DNA of 64,000 bases from Paenibacillus sp. RC67 (GTDB taxonomy: Bacteria; Bacillota; Bacilli; Paenibacillales; NBRC-103111), in NCBI RefSeq assembly GCF_030020805.1, contig NZ_CP125098.1, forward strand, positions 786,001 to 850,000, read 5' to 3'. Each line of letters begins with the position of its first letter. The stretch's first letter is position 1. The position numbers and the translations under genes are program-made. The notes beneath the pieces were generated by a model. It worked only from the letters and a program-made list of their open reading frames with translations, searched no databases and was not told the DNA's origin. This document shows positions 18,613 through 26,773 of the stretch, in pieces.

Positions 18613-18655
18613 AGCACCTTGACGTCGATTAAAGAATCGGCACAGGGTGCTCTTT
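18613..18655 (+). terminator. Terminator after the YhgE-type gene
   Basis: AGCACCTTG pairs with CAGGGTGCT, with an inner CGATT/AATCG stem. The following T-run is short (TCTTT), so termination may be partial. Confidence 0.7.
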
Positions 18656-18728
18656 GGTTTGTAGCCTCAATTTCCGCGACATAACATAGTGTCTTCTCAT
18701 GAGAAAAATAAAATTTACAAAAAAGGCA

Positions 18729-18773
18729 TTGACCAATACGATATATCGTTATATTATAACGATATATCGTATT
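18729..18773 (+). promoter_or_regulatory. PadR promoter overlapped by a perfect 19-bp inverted repeat
   Basis: TTGACC (18729-18734) and TATTAT (18752-18757) are 17 bp apart. From 18735 to 18773 two 19-bp arms, each containing ACGATATATCGT, are perfectly inverted around one T. The operator therefore covers the spacer and the -10 box, and ends just before the ribosome binding site. Strong autorepression by the PadR protein encoded next is the obvious reading. Confidence 0.88.
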
Positions 18774-18787
18774 GAGGAGATGAATCT

Positions 18788-19501
18788 ATGATGAGATTTT
18801 ATCAAGGTCGTCATAAAGAGCGTAAAAGCTTTGGGCATGAAGACGTATACCAGGAGAAGTTTTTGAGGCACCGTCATGGCGGATCGAGAGGTGGCTTTGG
18901 GGGACGGGGTGAAGGCAAACGTCGTTTCTTTGAGCGCGGGGAGTTCAAATTTGCTCTGCTTGAGTTATTGGTTTTGGAGCCCATGCACGGATATCAGTTG
19001 ATCAAAGCTATGGAGGAGAAGACAGGTGGTTTGTATACCCCAAGTGCAGGTTCTATCTACCCTAATTTGCAGCTGCTAGAAGACATGAAGCTTATAGGCA
19101 GCAGCGAAACAGACGGTAAGAAGCTGTACCATATAACAGATGAAGGATTGACATCTCTTCGCGATAGAGAAGGGGCAGAGGCGAAACGGGATGGTGACCG
19201 GTGGGAACGACATGGACGGCATCGGCAGCCAGGTGTTGGGGGGAGGAAAAGTGATTTACGTGGCTTTATGAAGGAATGGTCCGATGTCATTTATTTAATG
19301 GCTAGAGCGGCAGAATCGGCACAGGCTGACCCCAACTCGAAGCAGGCCACACAATTTCAAGAACTCATGGCGCAGTTTCAAAACGGTTTGAAAGAAGTCT
19401 TGGCTTCCTCAACTCAAAGCACGGATGAAGCAGTGACATCTTCACCAGAAACGGATTCATTAACGGACGACAACCGAGTCAACGAAAAAGAAGTTGAATA
19501 A
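18788..19501 (+). CDS. PadR-family transcriptional regulator
   Basis: A 237-residue protein. After a basic Gly/Arg/His-rich leader (1-50), the winged helix of PadR runs FKFALLELLVLEPMHGYQLI to LYHITDEGLTSL (about 55-120). The C-terminal half is helical and polar, ending in an acidic Ser/Thr-rich tail. PadR proteins repress genes for membrane stress or drug efflux. The upstream palindrome points to autoregulation, and the neighbouring YhgE-type gene is a possible second target, although it has no copy of the palindrome directly before it. Confidence 0.87.
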   Translation: MMRFYQGRHKERKSFGHEDVYQEKFLRHRHGGSRGGFGGRGEGKRRFFERGEFKFALLELLVLEPMHGYQLIKAMEEKTGGLYTPSAGSIYPNLQLLEDMKLIGSSETDGKKLYHITDEGLTSLRDREGAEAKRDGDRWERHGRHRQPGVGGRKSDLRGFMKEWSDVIYLMARAAESAQADPNSKQATQFQELMAQFQNGLKEVLASSTQSTDEAVTSSPETDSLTDDNRVNEKEVE

Positions 19502-19557
19502 CTAACGCTGAACGGTAAACAAGAGCTGAAGAGCAACAGGTCGACGTTAGGAAATAT

Positions 19558-19968
19558 ATGTGGTTTAAACTATCTTTCAAAAAAAAGGATATAGCTAGGA
19601 TGATAGACAAGAATTCAGTAGAATTGTATAAAGCGTTCATAGACGATTTAGTGGACTTGCGACCTGGGGTGCTGCCTCGGCGGATAATGGGCAGTGGTTG
19701 GCCTAAGACCATTGAAACAGAAAAAATTAATAAGGTACTCGGTGAGTTAACAAAAGAACAAAAAGAGATATTTGCCCTAATTACTGAGATTGCTCGAGAT
19801 GGTGGAATTCATGATGTCATTATGTATCTTACAGATCAAATGAATTTAGAGGGTCTTGAGCTTATTAGGGATGGAGTTAGGATGGCCTTTGAACCATTTG
19901 GTTTTGAAATGTATTATGATTGGGTATGCCGAAGAGAAGGGAACGCATGGCCTGACGTAAATAACTAA
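19558..19968 (+). CDS. Small cytoplasmic protein, DUF6547-like
   Basis: A 136-residue acidic protein without signal or membrane segments. The core LYKAFIDDLVDLRPGVLPRR and the C-terminal EPFGFEMYYDWVCRREGNAW look like the DUF6547 family of Bacillus and relatives; the name is from memory and the function unknown. The start is uncertain: ATG 19558 has a weak site, whereas ATG 19600 follows AAAGGAT. It lies 56 bp after the PadR gene and may be cotranscribed. Confidence 0.65.
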   Translation: MWFKLSFKKKDIARMIDKNSVELYKAFIDDLVDLRPGVLPRRIMGSGWPKTIETEKINKVLGELTKEQKEIFALITEIARDGGIHDVIMYLTDQMNLEGLELIRDGVRMAFEPFGFEMYYDWVCRREGNAWPDVNN

Positions 19969-20014
19969 AATGATTGGATATGTCATCGCTGTGAGGAACG
20001 GGGAACTACAGATG

Positions 20015-20064
20015 AATAGGGTGATGAGGCTGCCGATAGGAACCGGTGATCTCATCACCCTATT
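20015..20064. terminator. Bidirectional terminator
   Basis: AATAGGGTGATGAG and CTCATCACCCTATT form a perfect 14-bp stem between convergent genes. Confidence 0.85.
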
Positions 20065-20101
20065 TCAACGATCGATCTTGCGATGAAAATATGAAGGAAT
20101 A

Positions 20102-20710
20102 TCACAAGTCGGTTGGGAGACGGTTGAGATACATAGTCAGCACGTCGGTATTGTTGGCGAGGGTATCCATTGTTTTCGCGTTCGGCTCGGCGTAGATGAC
20201 AGGATAGTCGATTTCTTCGTAATGAGAACGAATGGGAAAAGCAAGCTTCTCCTCGGTCGTCGAGAACTCAGCCTGCACGCCTTCCTTGTTGCCGTGGACG
20301 TCGAGGCGTATCCATCGTTCAAGTGAGCTCAGATAAACGGCGTTTAAGGCGTGAATGCAATAGCCGGTATCCGGGGTGTCACCTAGAGTCAGCTTTTGAT
20401 AGCAGAATCCAGTCGGGACGCTCAAGCTGCGGAGGAGTGCGGCCAATAAATTGGATTTGGCGTAACAGATGCCTTGGCGATGCTGGAGCACTTCCGATGC
20501 TGTTCTAGTAACTAGTGAGCCCTGGATATCCCAGGAGTGATCGATTTCATCCCGCACAAATTCAAAGGCGGCTTTAACAATAGTCTGTTCGTCATCGTAT
20601 TCCCGCTTAATTCGCTGAGCGGCAGCTTGAATTGCCGGGTGGCTAAAGTCGATAATATCGGATTCCGTTAAGTAATCCGTCATTTGATTGGATTCGCATA
20701 AGAGATTCAC
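20102..20710 (-). CDS. Transglutaminase-like cysteine protease-fold protein
   Basis: A 202-residue cytoplasmic protein with the complete transglutaminase-core triad: Cys in HRQGICYAKSNLLAALLR, His in GYCIHALNAVY and Asp in WIRLDVHGNK. Such stand-alone domains act as peptidases or amide-processing enzymes in bacteria. GTG at 20710 is the start, preceded by GGGAGGTG. It is divergent from the first ureohydrolase leader, but nothing ties the two functionally. Confidence 0.85.
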   Translation of the reverse strand: MNLLCESNQMTDYLTESDIIDFSHPAIQAAAQRIKREYDDEQTIVKAAFEFVRDEIDHSWDIQGSLVTRTASEVLQHRQGICYAKSNLLAALLRSLSVPTGFCYQKLTLGDTPDTGYCIHALNAVYLSSLERWIRLDVHGNKEGVQAEFSTTEEKLAFPIRSHYEEIDYPVIYAEPNAKTMDTLANNTDVLTMYLNRLPTDL

Positions 20711-20848
20711 AGCTTAAAGGCACCTCCCTGAATAGGGCTGTATTTTAATATAATGTTATATGCGTGTTACTTAATATTGAATAACTATGAATTATTTTGA
20801 ATATTTTGTCAATATAAAAACAGAAGAAAGAAGTTTTTGAAAAATTCA

Positions 20849-20981
20849 TTGACTTTACGGAATGTTGGTGTTAATTTAAGTTACATAGACCACAACAATT
20901 AAATAGTTCAAGCTTGCCAATATCGTCAAGCTTGAATCGGCAATAGGGCCGCTTTCTTTGGATAAAAGAAGGCGGCTTTTT
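20849..20981 (+). promoter_or_regulatory. Promoter and attenuator leader of ureohydrolase gene 1
   Basis: TTGACT (20849-20854) and TAATTT (20872-20877) are 17 bp apart. The transcript would contain a perfect 10-bp hairpin (TTCAAGCTTG at 20907-20916 with CAAGCTTGAA at 20927-20936). Next comes a short CGGC/GCCG stem with hexaloop AATAGG (20938-20951). Its right arm is also the left arm of an intrinsic terminator (20948-20981, GCCGC/GCGGC core, TTTTT). The short stem and the terminator cannot coexist. The layout matches an ANTAR-type antitermination leader; the gene starts 61 bp further on. Confidence 0.72.
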
Positions 20982-21042
20982 GAGCGTGGATATGCAGTTG
21001 CAGGGTTAATGATGCTAATTATTTTGGGTGGAGGTGTTGTTG

Positions 21043-22017
21043 ATGTATCGACCGATATTTGAAAAAGGGAAGCCGGGTTTTGCGGGGATTCGCACGTTTA
21101 TGCATTTGCCTCATGTACAGACATTAGAGAATGTTGATTATGCAGTAATAGGGAATACGTTCGATACTGGTGCGGGCTATGCTGTTGGAACGCGATTCGG
21201 GCCATCGGCTATTCGGGAAATGTCTCAAAGGATTCGACCGACGAATCCTGCTCAAGGCATTGATTCCAGCGAGTATTTATCTGGGATTGACTATGGAGAT
21301 TTGACGGTCTATCCGGGATATATTGAACAAAGCTATGAGGTGATTCAAGAGCAGCTGGAGCCGATATTTGAGAAAAAGATCGTGCCGGTTATCCTGGGCG
21401 GTGATCACTCGATCTCTTACCCGCATGTTCTAGCGGCCTCCAAGACCTATGGTCCGATCAGTCTGGTTCATTTTGACTCCCATTCGGATGCATGGAAGCC
21501 TATGGATGAGAGTCGGCCTTATTCTCATGGAAGTATGTTTTGGCATGGGGCTCAACAGGGTTGGATCGATACAGAAAGCTCTATTCAAATGGGGATGCGG
21601 GGGTGCTCGGGTCTTACACATTATGAGGAGACGAGAAAGCTCGGTTTCGATTTATTAACAACGGACCAGGTGAAAAAGCTTGGCGTAGAGGCGCTGTGTA
21701 GCCGGATCAAACAGAGGGTGGGAGATAAGCCGGTATTTTTGACCTTTGATATCGATTTTCTTGACCCGGTATTCGCTCCTGGCACAGGAACTCCGGAAGT
21801 CGGTGGTTTCACGACTTATGAGGCGATTCAAATGTTGCGTGGGCTTGCCGGTCTGAATATTATTGGCTTTGACCTGGTTGAAGTATTGCCCGATCGCGAT
21901 CCGACCCGGGTTACTGCACTGAATGCAGCGCATATCGTTTATGAGGTGATTACTCTGCTTGCTTTAAATAAACGGAATGCGTTGGAGGGTGCTGCAGCTG
22001 AAGTAGTAACGGGGTAA
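21043..22017 (+). CDS. Arginase/agmatinase-family ureohydrolase, paralogue 1
   Basis: About 324 residues. Manganese (or nickel) ligands are all present: GGDHSIS, the DxHxD of HFDSHSD, and the DxD of FDIDFLD, followed by PVFAPGTGTPEVGG. The enzyme should hydrolyse a guanidino compound to urea plus an amine; agmatine, guanidinobutyrate, or guanidine itself are all possible. The second metal motif reads DSHSD rather than the usual DAHTD/DAHAD, as in the paralogue at 23088. The start ATG 21043 (GGTGGAGGTG upstream) matches the paralogue's MYRP start. Preceded by an attenuator leader and followed by a strong terminator. Confidence 0.88.
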   Translation: MYRPIFEKGKPGFAGIRTFMHLPHVQTLENVDYAVIGNTFDTGAGYAVGTRFGPSAIREMSQRIRPTNPAQGIDSSEYLSGIDYGDLTVYPGYIEQSYEVIQEQLEPIFEKKIVPVILGGDHSISYPHVLAASKTYGPISLVHFDSHSDAWKPMDESRPYSHGSMFWHGAQQGWIDTESSIQMGMRGCSGLTHYEETRKLGFDLLTTDQVKKLGVEALCSRIKQRVGDKPVFLTFDIDFLDPVFAPGTGTPEVGGFTTYEAIQMLRGLAGLNIIGFDLVEVLPDRDPTRVTALNAAHIVYEVITLLALNKRNALEGAAAEVVTG

Positions 22018-22056
22018 GAAGTTACAACGTGATAGAACATTATAAAACAAGCTCTT

Positions 22057-22090
22057 CGCGCTTATCCTTTGTAGGATAAGCGCGATTTTT
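22057..22090 (+). terminator. Terminator of ureohydrolase gene 1
   Basis: CGCGCTTATCCT pairs perfectly with AGGATAAGCGCG, followed by ATTTTTT. Confidence 0.9.
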
Positions 22091-22140
22091 TATGAGGCGG
22101 ACGAATGTGAGCTGGATAAGCGGAGTGCTGGCACCATTTT

Positions 22141-22743
22141 TTATTGAGTGTAATCGTATTTTTTGAGATGGGGGGAGGCTGTGTTTTTGGAAGAGAGGTT
22201 GTTCGTTCTCAGAACTGCTTGGGCTACTTCGATCAATTTTTTTCTTTCGTTCATAGCTTGAGTGCGCATCATCTCATAAGCTTTAGTTTCACTAACATCA
22301 TTAAGCTTGCTAAGCATGAATTTTGCGTCGTCCACCAGCTTTTTTTCCTCGAATTTGGATGCGAGAAAGCTGTACTCTCGTTCCAGGTGCAGTCTTCGTT
22401 GGAAGCTTTTGATTCCGAGTAATAACGACCATTGCAGTTCGTTGTCGTTCATGCCGCAGCAGAGAATACCGTCTACTTTGTCATGAGGAGCTGTGGTGGC
22501 CGGTTTGCGTTCTTCGCACCACCAGAAGAGGGGGAGGACAAAGCGGGAATTAGCTTCGTGAAGCCAGGGCTTCAATCGGCATGCAGGGACGTCCAAGACG
22601 ACAATTTCGAACTTGCGCTGCTGCAAGGAGGCGAGATTACCGGCTTCGATCGAAGTTACCCAGTAGTCCAGCTCCTTCAATCTTAGATCCACTCGGCACT
22701 TGGTCGTCGGAATGTCGTGTAGGTGTAAAATCCGGGTCTTCAT
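22141..22743 (-). CDS. ANTAR-domain antitermination regulator
   Basis: A 200-residue protein. The C-terminal 60 residues fit the ANTAR RNA-binding three-helix domain: KFEEKKLVDDAKFMLSK, then SETKAYEMMRTQAMNERKK and LIEVAQAVL. Residues 1-120 look like a divergent receiver with EIVVLDVPA at the usual Asp strand but no acidic N-terminal pair, as in AmiR-type pseudo-receivers. ANTAR proteins stabilise paired hairpins in leader RNA so that terminators cannot form. It lies between two ureohydrolase genes, both with terminator-bearing leaders, which are its natural targets. Start ATG 22743 with GAGGTG upstream. No kinase partner is adjacent. Confidence 0.87.
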   Translation of the reverse strand: MKTRILHLHDIPTTKCRVDLRLKELDYWVTSIEAGNLASLQQRKFEIVVLDVPACRLKPWLHEANSRFVLPLFWWCEERKPATTAPHDKVDGILCCGMNDNELQWSLLLGIKSFQRRLHLEREYSFLASKFEEKKLVDDAKFMLSKLNDVSETKAYEMMRTQAMNERKKLIEVAQAVLRTNNLSSKNTASPHLKKYDYTQ

Positions 22744-22924
22744 GCATGATCACCTCGATTTTAGATTATGAAGTTGAAAAGAGTCTTAAAGGTTATGAGT
22801 GAGGTATATGTTAATTATTGAAGAAAAAAGCCTGAAAAGTCAATATTTATTGTTAATATAATGTTATATAATTTAACAATAAATACGATGATCTATATAA
22901 ATATAATAAAATATGTTATGTTAG

Positions 22925-23055
22925 TTGACATTAAGGTAACCTTGATCTATAATGAATATATAACAACTGCATAGTACACATCCATCCATCAGGGATGGTT
23001 TGTATAGGCAAAGAGGCCGTTGAATCTAATCAACCGGCCTCTTTGTGCTGTTTTT
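22925..23055 (+). promoter_or_regulatory. Promoter and attenuator leader of ureohydrolase 2 operon
   Basis: A consensus promoter, TTGACA (22925-22930), 17 bp, TATAAT (22948-22953). The leader has hairpin CCATCC/GGATGG (22982-22998). It is followed by GGC/GCC closing hexaloop AAAGAG (23007-23018), which has A at position 1 and G at position 4 as ANTAR-bound loops do. That stem overlaps the left arm of a terminator (23010-23044: AAAGAGGCCG with CCGGCCTCTTT, inner TTGA/TCAA) followed by a T-rich tail. Since the promoter is perfect, control is probably at the terminator. Confidence 0.78.
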
Positions 23056-23087
23056 AGACCTAAATAATAACAAGGGAGTGTGGAGTT

Positions 23088-24071
23088 ATGATGTACCGTC
23101 CGCAAATTGAAATGGGAAGACCTTTATTTTCTGGAATTCATACGTTTATGCACCTTCCGCATGTTCAGACTTTAGAAAATGTCGATTTCGCAGTTATCGG
23201 TGTTCCATTTGATACGGGAGTCAGCTATGCGGTAGGTGCCCGTTTCGGTCCTTCGTCCATTCGCACGATGTCGCAGCGCATTCGTCCTATATCTCCGGTT
23301 CACGACATCGACATTTCCGAATATTTATCAGGCATCGATTATGGTGATTTAACCGTGTACCCTGGTTATATCGAGCAGTCGTATCAGGCCATCGAAGAGC
23401 AGCTGACACCTGTATTTGAAGCAGGGATTGTGCCGATTATGCTGGGCGGCGATCATTCGATCTCTCTTCCTCATCTAAGAGCGGCAGCCAAGAAGCATGG
23501 CCCGGTATGTCTCGTTCATTTCGACTCCCATTCGGATACGGGGCGTTCCAAAACCCCGGAGCGGATGTGGTCGCATGGAGCGGTGTTCAGCTACGCTATG
23601 GACGAGGGCTTAATCGATGCGAAGCACTCCATTCAAATGGGGATGAGGGGCAGCACCTTTAAGCCGAACAATCTGGCGGATGCTAGAGAAATGGGCTTCG
23701 AGGTTCTTACAACCGATGATGTTCGCGAGTTAACGATTCCGGAGCTTTGCGCGAAAATTAAGGAAAGGGTTGGAGACAGGCCTGTGTTCCTGACCTTCGA
23801 CGTGGATTTCCTGGATCCGGTCTATGCGCCGGGAACAGGCACTCCGGAAGTAGGAGGCTTCACGACATACGAAGCGCAAAAAATGCTTCGTGGGTTGGCG
23901 GGAATCAACTTTATCGGCTTCGATCTGGTTGAAGTGCTGCCAGATCGAGATGCGAATCAGATAACAGCGTTGAATGCTGCGAATATCGCTTTTGAATTTG
24001 TATGCTTGCTAGCGGTGAGACGACGTATGGACAGTGTGTTGGCTGCCGAAGATGCGGTAACCGTAGGCTAG
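23088..24071 (+). CDS. Arginase/agmatinase-family ureohydrolase, paralogue 2
   Basis: A 327-residue paralogue of the enzyme at 21043, clearly similar over the whole length. Metal motifs are GGDHSIS, HFDSHSD and FDVDFLD, with PVYAPGTGTPEVGG. The loop after HFDSHSD differs between the two copies (TGRSKTPERMWSHG here, AWKPMDESRPYSHG there), which is where substrate selectivity is set in this family, so the pair may act on different guanidino compounds. It starts behind AAGGGAGTG and leads an operon with a complete peptide-type ABC transporter 26 bp downstream. Confidence 0.88.
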   Translation: MMYRPQIEMGRPLFSGIHTFMHLPHVQTLENVDFAVIGVPFDTGVSYAVGARFGPSSIRTMSQRIRPISPVHDIDISEYLSGIDYGDLTVYPGYIEQSYQAIEEQLTPVFEAGIVPIMLGGDHSISLPHLRAAAKKHGPVCLVHFDSHSDTGRSKTPERMWSHGAVFSYAMDEGLIDAKHSIQMGMRGSTFKPNNLADAREMGFEVLTTDDVRELTIPELCAKIKERVGDRPVFLTFDVDFLDPVYAPGTGTPEVGGFTTYEAQKMLRGLAGINFIGFDLVEVLPDRDANQITALNAANIAFEFVCLLAVRRRMDSVLAAEDAVTVG

Positions 24072-24097
24072 AAGAGAACAAAGAGGGGGATGAGCCG

Positions 24098-25735
24098 ATG
24101 AAGAAGACATACAAGACATGGAGCCTTATATCACTCGCTGTACTGATGCTCGCCGGCTGCAGCAAACCATCCGCTACGGAACAAGGAGCCGCAGCCTCAA
24201 CAGGCAGCACGTCAGGTACTGCAGCAAGTCAAATTACAGTCGGGATAACGAATCCGCCGTTAATGTTTAATCCGATTGATTCTGACGGCAGCGGGTCGAG
24301 CGGGGCAGTATTCATATACCGATACTTTTTCGACTCATTGGTTAAGACAGTAGGTCCCTTGGATTTCAAAATGGCCTTGGCGGAATCCTTCACTACGGAG
24401 GACAATCAAACCTATAAGATTACGATTCGCAACAACGCGAACTGGACGGACGGTAAGCCGGTTACCGCTCAGGATGTTGAGTTTACGATTAATCTGATCG
24501 TCAATCCAAAGACTGTCACTACACAGCGCTCCGCCATATTTGCCTTGGACGGCTTGAACGAGAAGGGCATGCTTCCAGCAGGCCAGGAGAAGATTTCTTC
24601 GATCAAGGTCATTGACGACAAGCATTTGGAGCTAAAAACAGCCAGGCCGGTCGATCCTAATCTGCTTTATGAAAGGTTAACCGATTTGCTCATTGTTCCC
24701 AAGCATGTATTGGAGAGTGCTGATCCGGCAACCTTGAACCAAAATCCCTTCTGGAGAAATCCGAATGTGACTTCGGGTCCATACAAATTCGTTAAGTATG
24801 AGAACAAAGCTTATGTGGAGCTTGCAGCTAATGAAAATTACTACCGGGGAGCTCCGAAGATCGCCAAGGTGTTTGTCAAAATTATGCCTGCCTCTAACAT
24901 GGTCGCCCAACTGCAATCCGGTGAGCTCGATATGAATGCTGCTCAAGGCTCGGGCAATATACCGGCATCCGAATGGAAGACGGTAAAAACCTTCGCAAAT
25001 CTTAGAACAGAAGAGCAGCAAACAAGACGGTATAACTCCATCGAAATTAACATGGAGCGTTTCCCGGATAAGAAGGTGCGGCAAGCCCTTGCCTATGCCA
25101 TCGACCGTCAGATGATCGTCGATCAATTGATGCCGGGAGCGGGAGAGCTGCAGGATGGTCCCTATTCCAATTCGCATCCTTACCACGATAAAAATGTGAA
25201 ATCCTACGGATTCGATCCGGAGAAAGCGAAGCAATTGCTTAAGGAAGCAGGCTTCGATATGAACAAACCCATTGAATTGATTGTGCCGACCGGAGATAAG
25301 ACAAGGGAAATGGCGGGCAATATCATTCAGCAAAATTTTCAAGCGATTGGGCTGAAGGTTAAGCAGGTTAATTTTGATTTCCCAACCACTGTATCTCGAC
25401 TCGTCAAAGGGGATTTCGATCTGACCTTGAGCAGCTTCGGCAGTCTGATGGACCCTGACGGTCCAGCTACGGTATATCGTTCCACGGCAGCACTGAATGA
25501 TATGAGGTATAAAAGTAAGACGGTCGACGATCTGTTCAATCGGGGAATGAATGAGACGGATAAAGATAAAAGGTTCCAGATTTATAAAGAGCTGCAGAAT
25601 ACGATTCAGGAGGATGTTCCGTTAATTACCGTGTACTCCGAGTACAATCTGATCGCGATATCCAAGGCTATCGAGGGTAAAGGTGGCGTGACGGACGGGA
25701 TGCATTACAGTGTCAACGAATGGTACCGCAAATAA
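24098..25735 (+). CDS. Oligopeptide/nickel-type ABC substrate-binding lipoprotein
   Basis: About 545 residues. The signal sequence ends LMLAGCSK (lipobox Cys about residue 19). The mature part is a family-5 binding protein: WTDGKPVTAQDVEFTINLI, SGPYKFVKY and KVRQALAYAIDRQMIVDQLM are its conserved blocks. The frame is open from 24002, but ATG 24098, behind AGAGGGGG, begins the signal. Ligands of this family are peptides, nickel chelates, opines or other cationic compounds. Linkage to a ureohydrolase suggests a guanidino compound or arginine-containing peptide, as an inference only. Confidence 0.9.
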   Translation: MKKTYKTWSLISLAVLMLAGCSKPSATEQGAAASTGSTSGTAASQITVGITNPPLMFNPIDSDGSGSSGAVFIYRYFFDSLVKTVGPLDFKMALAESFTTEDNQTYKITIRNNANWTDGKPVTAQDVEFTINLIVNPKTVTTQRSAIFALDGLNEKGMLPAGQEKISSIKVIDDKHLELKTARPVDPNLLYERLTDLLIVPKHVLESADPATLNQNPFWRNPNVTSGPYKFVKYENKAYVELAANENYYRGAPKIAKVFVKIMPASNMVAQLQSGELDMNAAQGSGNIPASEWKTVKTFANLRTEEQQTRRYNSIEINMERFPDKKVRQALAYAIDRQMIVDQLMPGAGELQDGPYSNSHPYHDKNVKSYGFDPEKAKQLLKEAGFDMNKPIELIVPTGDKTREMAGNIIQQNFQAIGLKVKQVNFDFPTTVSRLVKGDFDLTLSSFGSLMDPDGPATVYRSTAALNDMRYKSKTVDDLFNRGMNETDKDKRFQIYKELQNTIQEDVPLITVYSEYNLIAISKAIEGKGGVTDGMHYSVNEWYRK

Positions 25736-25756
25736 CGAAGAACATGAGGTGAGCAC

Positions 25757-26731
25757 ATGAAGGAGCTATTGGAAGTTCGTCAGCTTCGAACGTCATTTCA
25801 AACCGAGTCAGGAGAGGTAACCTCAGTCGATGATGTCAGCTTCTCGCTGAAGCAGGGAGAGACCTTAGGTATTGTAGGGGAGTCAGGATGCGGTAAAAGC
25901 GTGACCTCCTTATCCATTCTGAAGCTTCTAGGACGTAACGGCAGCATCAAGAGCGGAGCCATCTTGTTCCAAGGCAAAGATCTTGTCTCTATGCCCGATA
26001 GCGAGCTCGGTTCTCTTCGCGGCAAAGATATCGCCATGATCTTTCAAGATCCAATGTCTTCGTTGAATCCGGTATTTACGATCGGCAATCAGCTCACGGA
26101 ATCGCTCCGAATCCATTTGAAGCTGCGCACCAAAGAGGCCTGGCAGCATGCCGTCGGATTGCTTAAAGCCGTCGGATTTCCAAGAGCTGAGGAAGTGATG
26201 CATCAATATCCTCATACCATCTCGGGAGGCATGAAGCAGCGCGTGATGATTGCAATGGCGCTAGCCTGTAAGCCGAAGCTGTTGATAGCGGATGAGCCGA
26301 CAACGGCGTTGGACGTTACCATTCAGGCGCAGATCCTGGAGCTGATGAAAAAAATCCGTGCTGAGTCCAACACCTCTATCATTCTCATTTCACATGATCT
26401 AGGCGTCGTGGCCGAAATGGCGGACCGAATTATCGTCATGTATGCAGGACAAGTGGTCGAGGAGGCCGAGGTCTATGAACTGTTCGAGCGCCCTATGCAT
26501 CCTTATACCATCGGATTAATGAAGTCCATACCCCATTTGGAGATGGAGGAGGAGGAGCTGCAGTCTATACCAGGCGCAGTTCCCTCCCTGCTCGATATGC
26601 CGGAGGGATGCCGCTATCAGGCCCGCTGCTCCATGGCTTCCGAGATGTGCAGGAATGCTCCGCCGTTGGTTGAAGCTGCTCCGGGACATAAGGTGAAATG
26701 CTGGTTTGCCGGTGTTGGGGAAGTGCAATAA
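25757..26731 (+). CDS. Oligopeptide-type ABC ATPase, DppD/OppD-like
   Basis: A 324-residue ATPase: Walker [10 protein letters not shown]-loop [13 protein letters not shown], signature ISGGMKQRV, Walker [13 protein letters not shown] and H-switch LISHDLGVV. The C-terminal oligopeptide-transporter extension has the [13 protein letters not shown] cysteine pattern. It is the first of two ATPases that form the heterodimeric motor. Gap of 21 bp after the binding protein. Confidence 0.93.
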   Translation: MKELLEVRQLRTSFQTESGEVTSVDDVSFSLKQGETLGIVGESGCGKSVTSLSILKLLGRNGSIKSGAILFQGKDLVSMPDSELGSLRGKDIAMIFQDPMSSLNPVFTIGNQLTESLRIHLKLRTKEAWQHAVGLLKAVGFPRAEEVMHQYPHTISGGMKQRVMIAMALACKPKLLIADEPTTALDVTIQAQILELMKKIRAESNTSIILISHDLGVVAEMADRIIVMYAGQVVEEAEVYELFERPMHPYTIGLMKSIPHLEMEEEELQSIPGAVPSLLDMPEGCRYQARCSMASEMCRNAPPLVEAAPGHKVKCWFAGVGEVQ

Positions 26732-26773
26732 CACTATGAATGAATCACATTCCAATAATGGAGGGGAACGACG

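Noticed and set aside
20884..23055. Known guanidine (ykkC, mini-ykkC, guanidine-III) or other named riboswitch in the ureohydrolase leaders
   Set aside because: I looked for the conserved ykkC core and the ACGR loops of the mini form and found neither. The leaders are short, and hairpin-plus-hexaloop fits antitermination by protein better.
24677..25342. 221-codon open frame on the minus strand
   Set aside because: It lies wholly within the well-supported binding-protein gene, has no family features, and its composition is that of a codon shadow.
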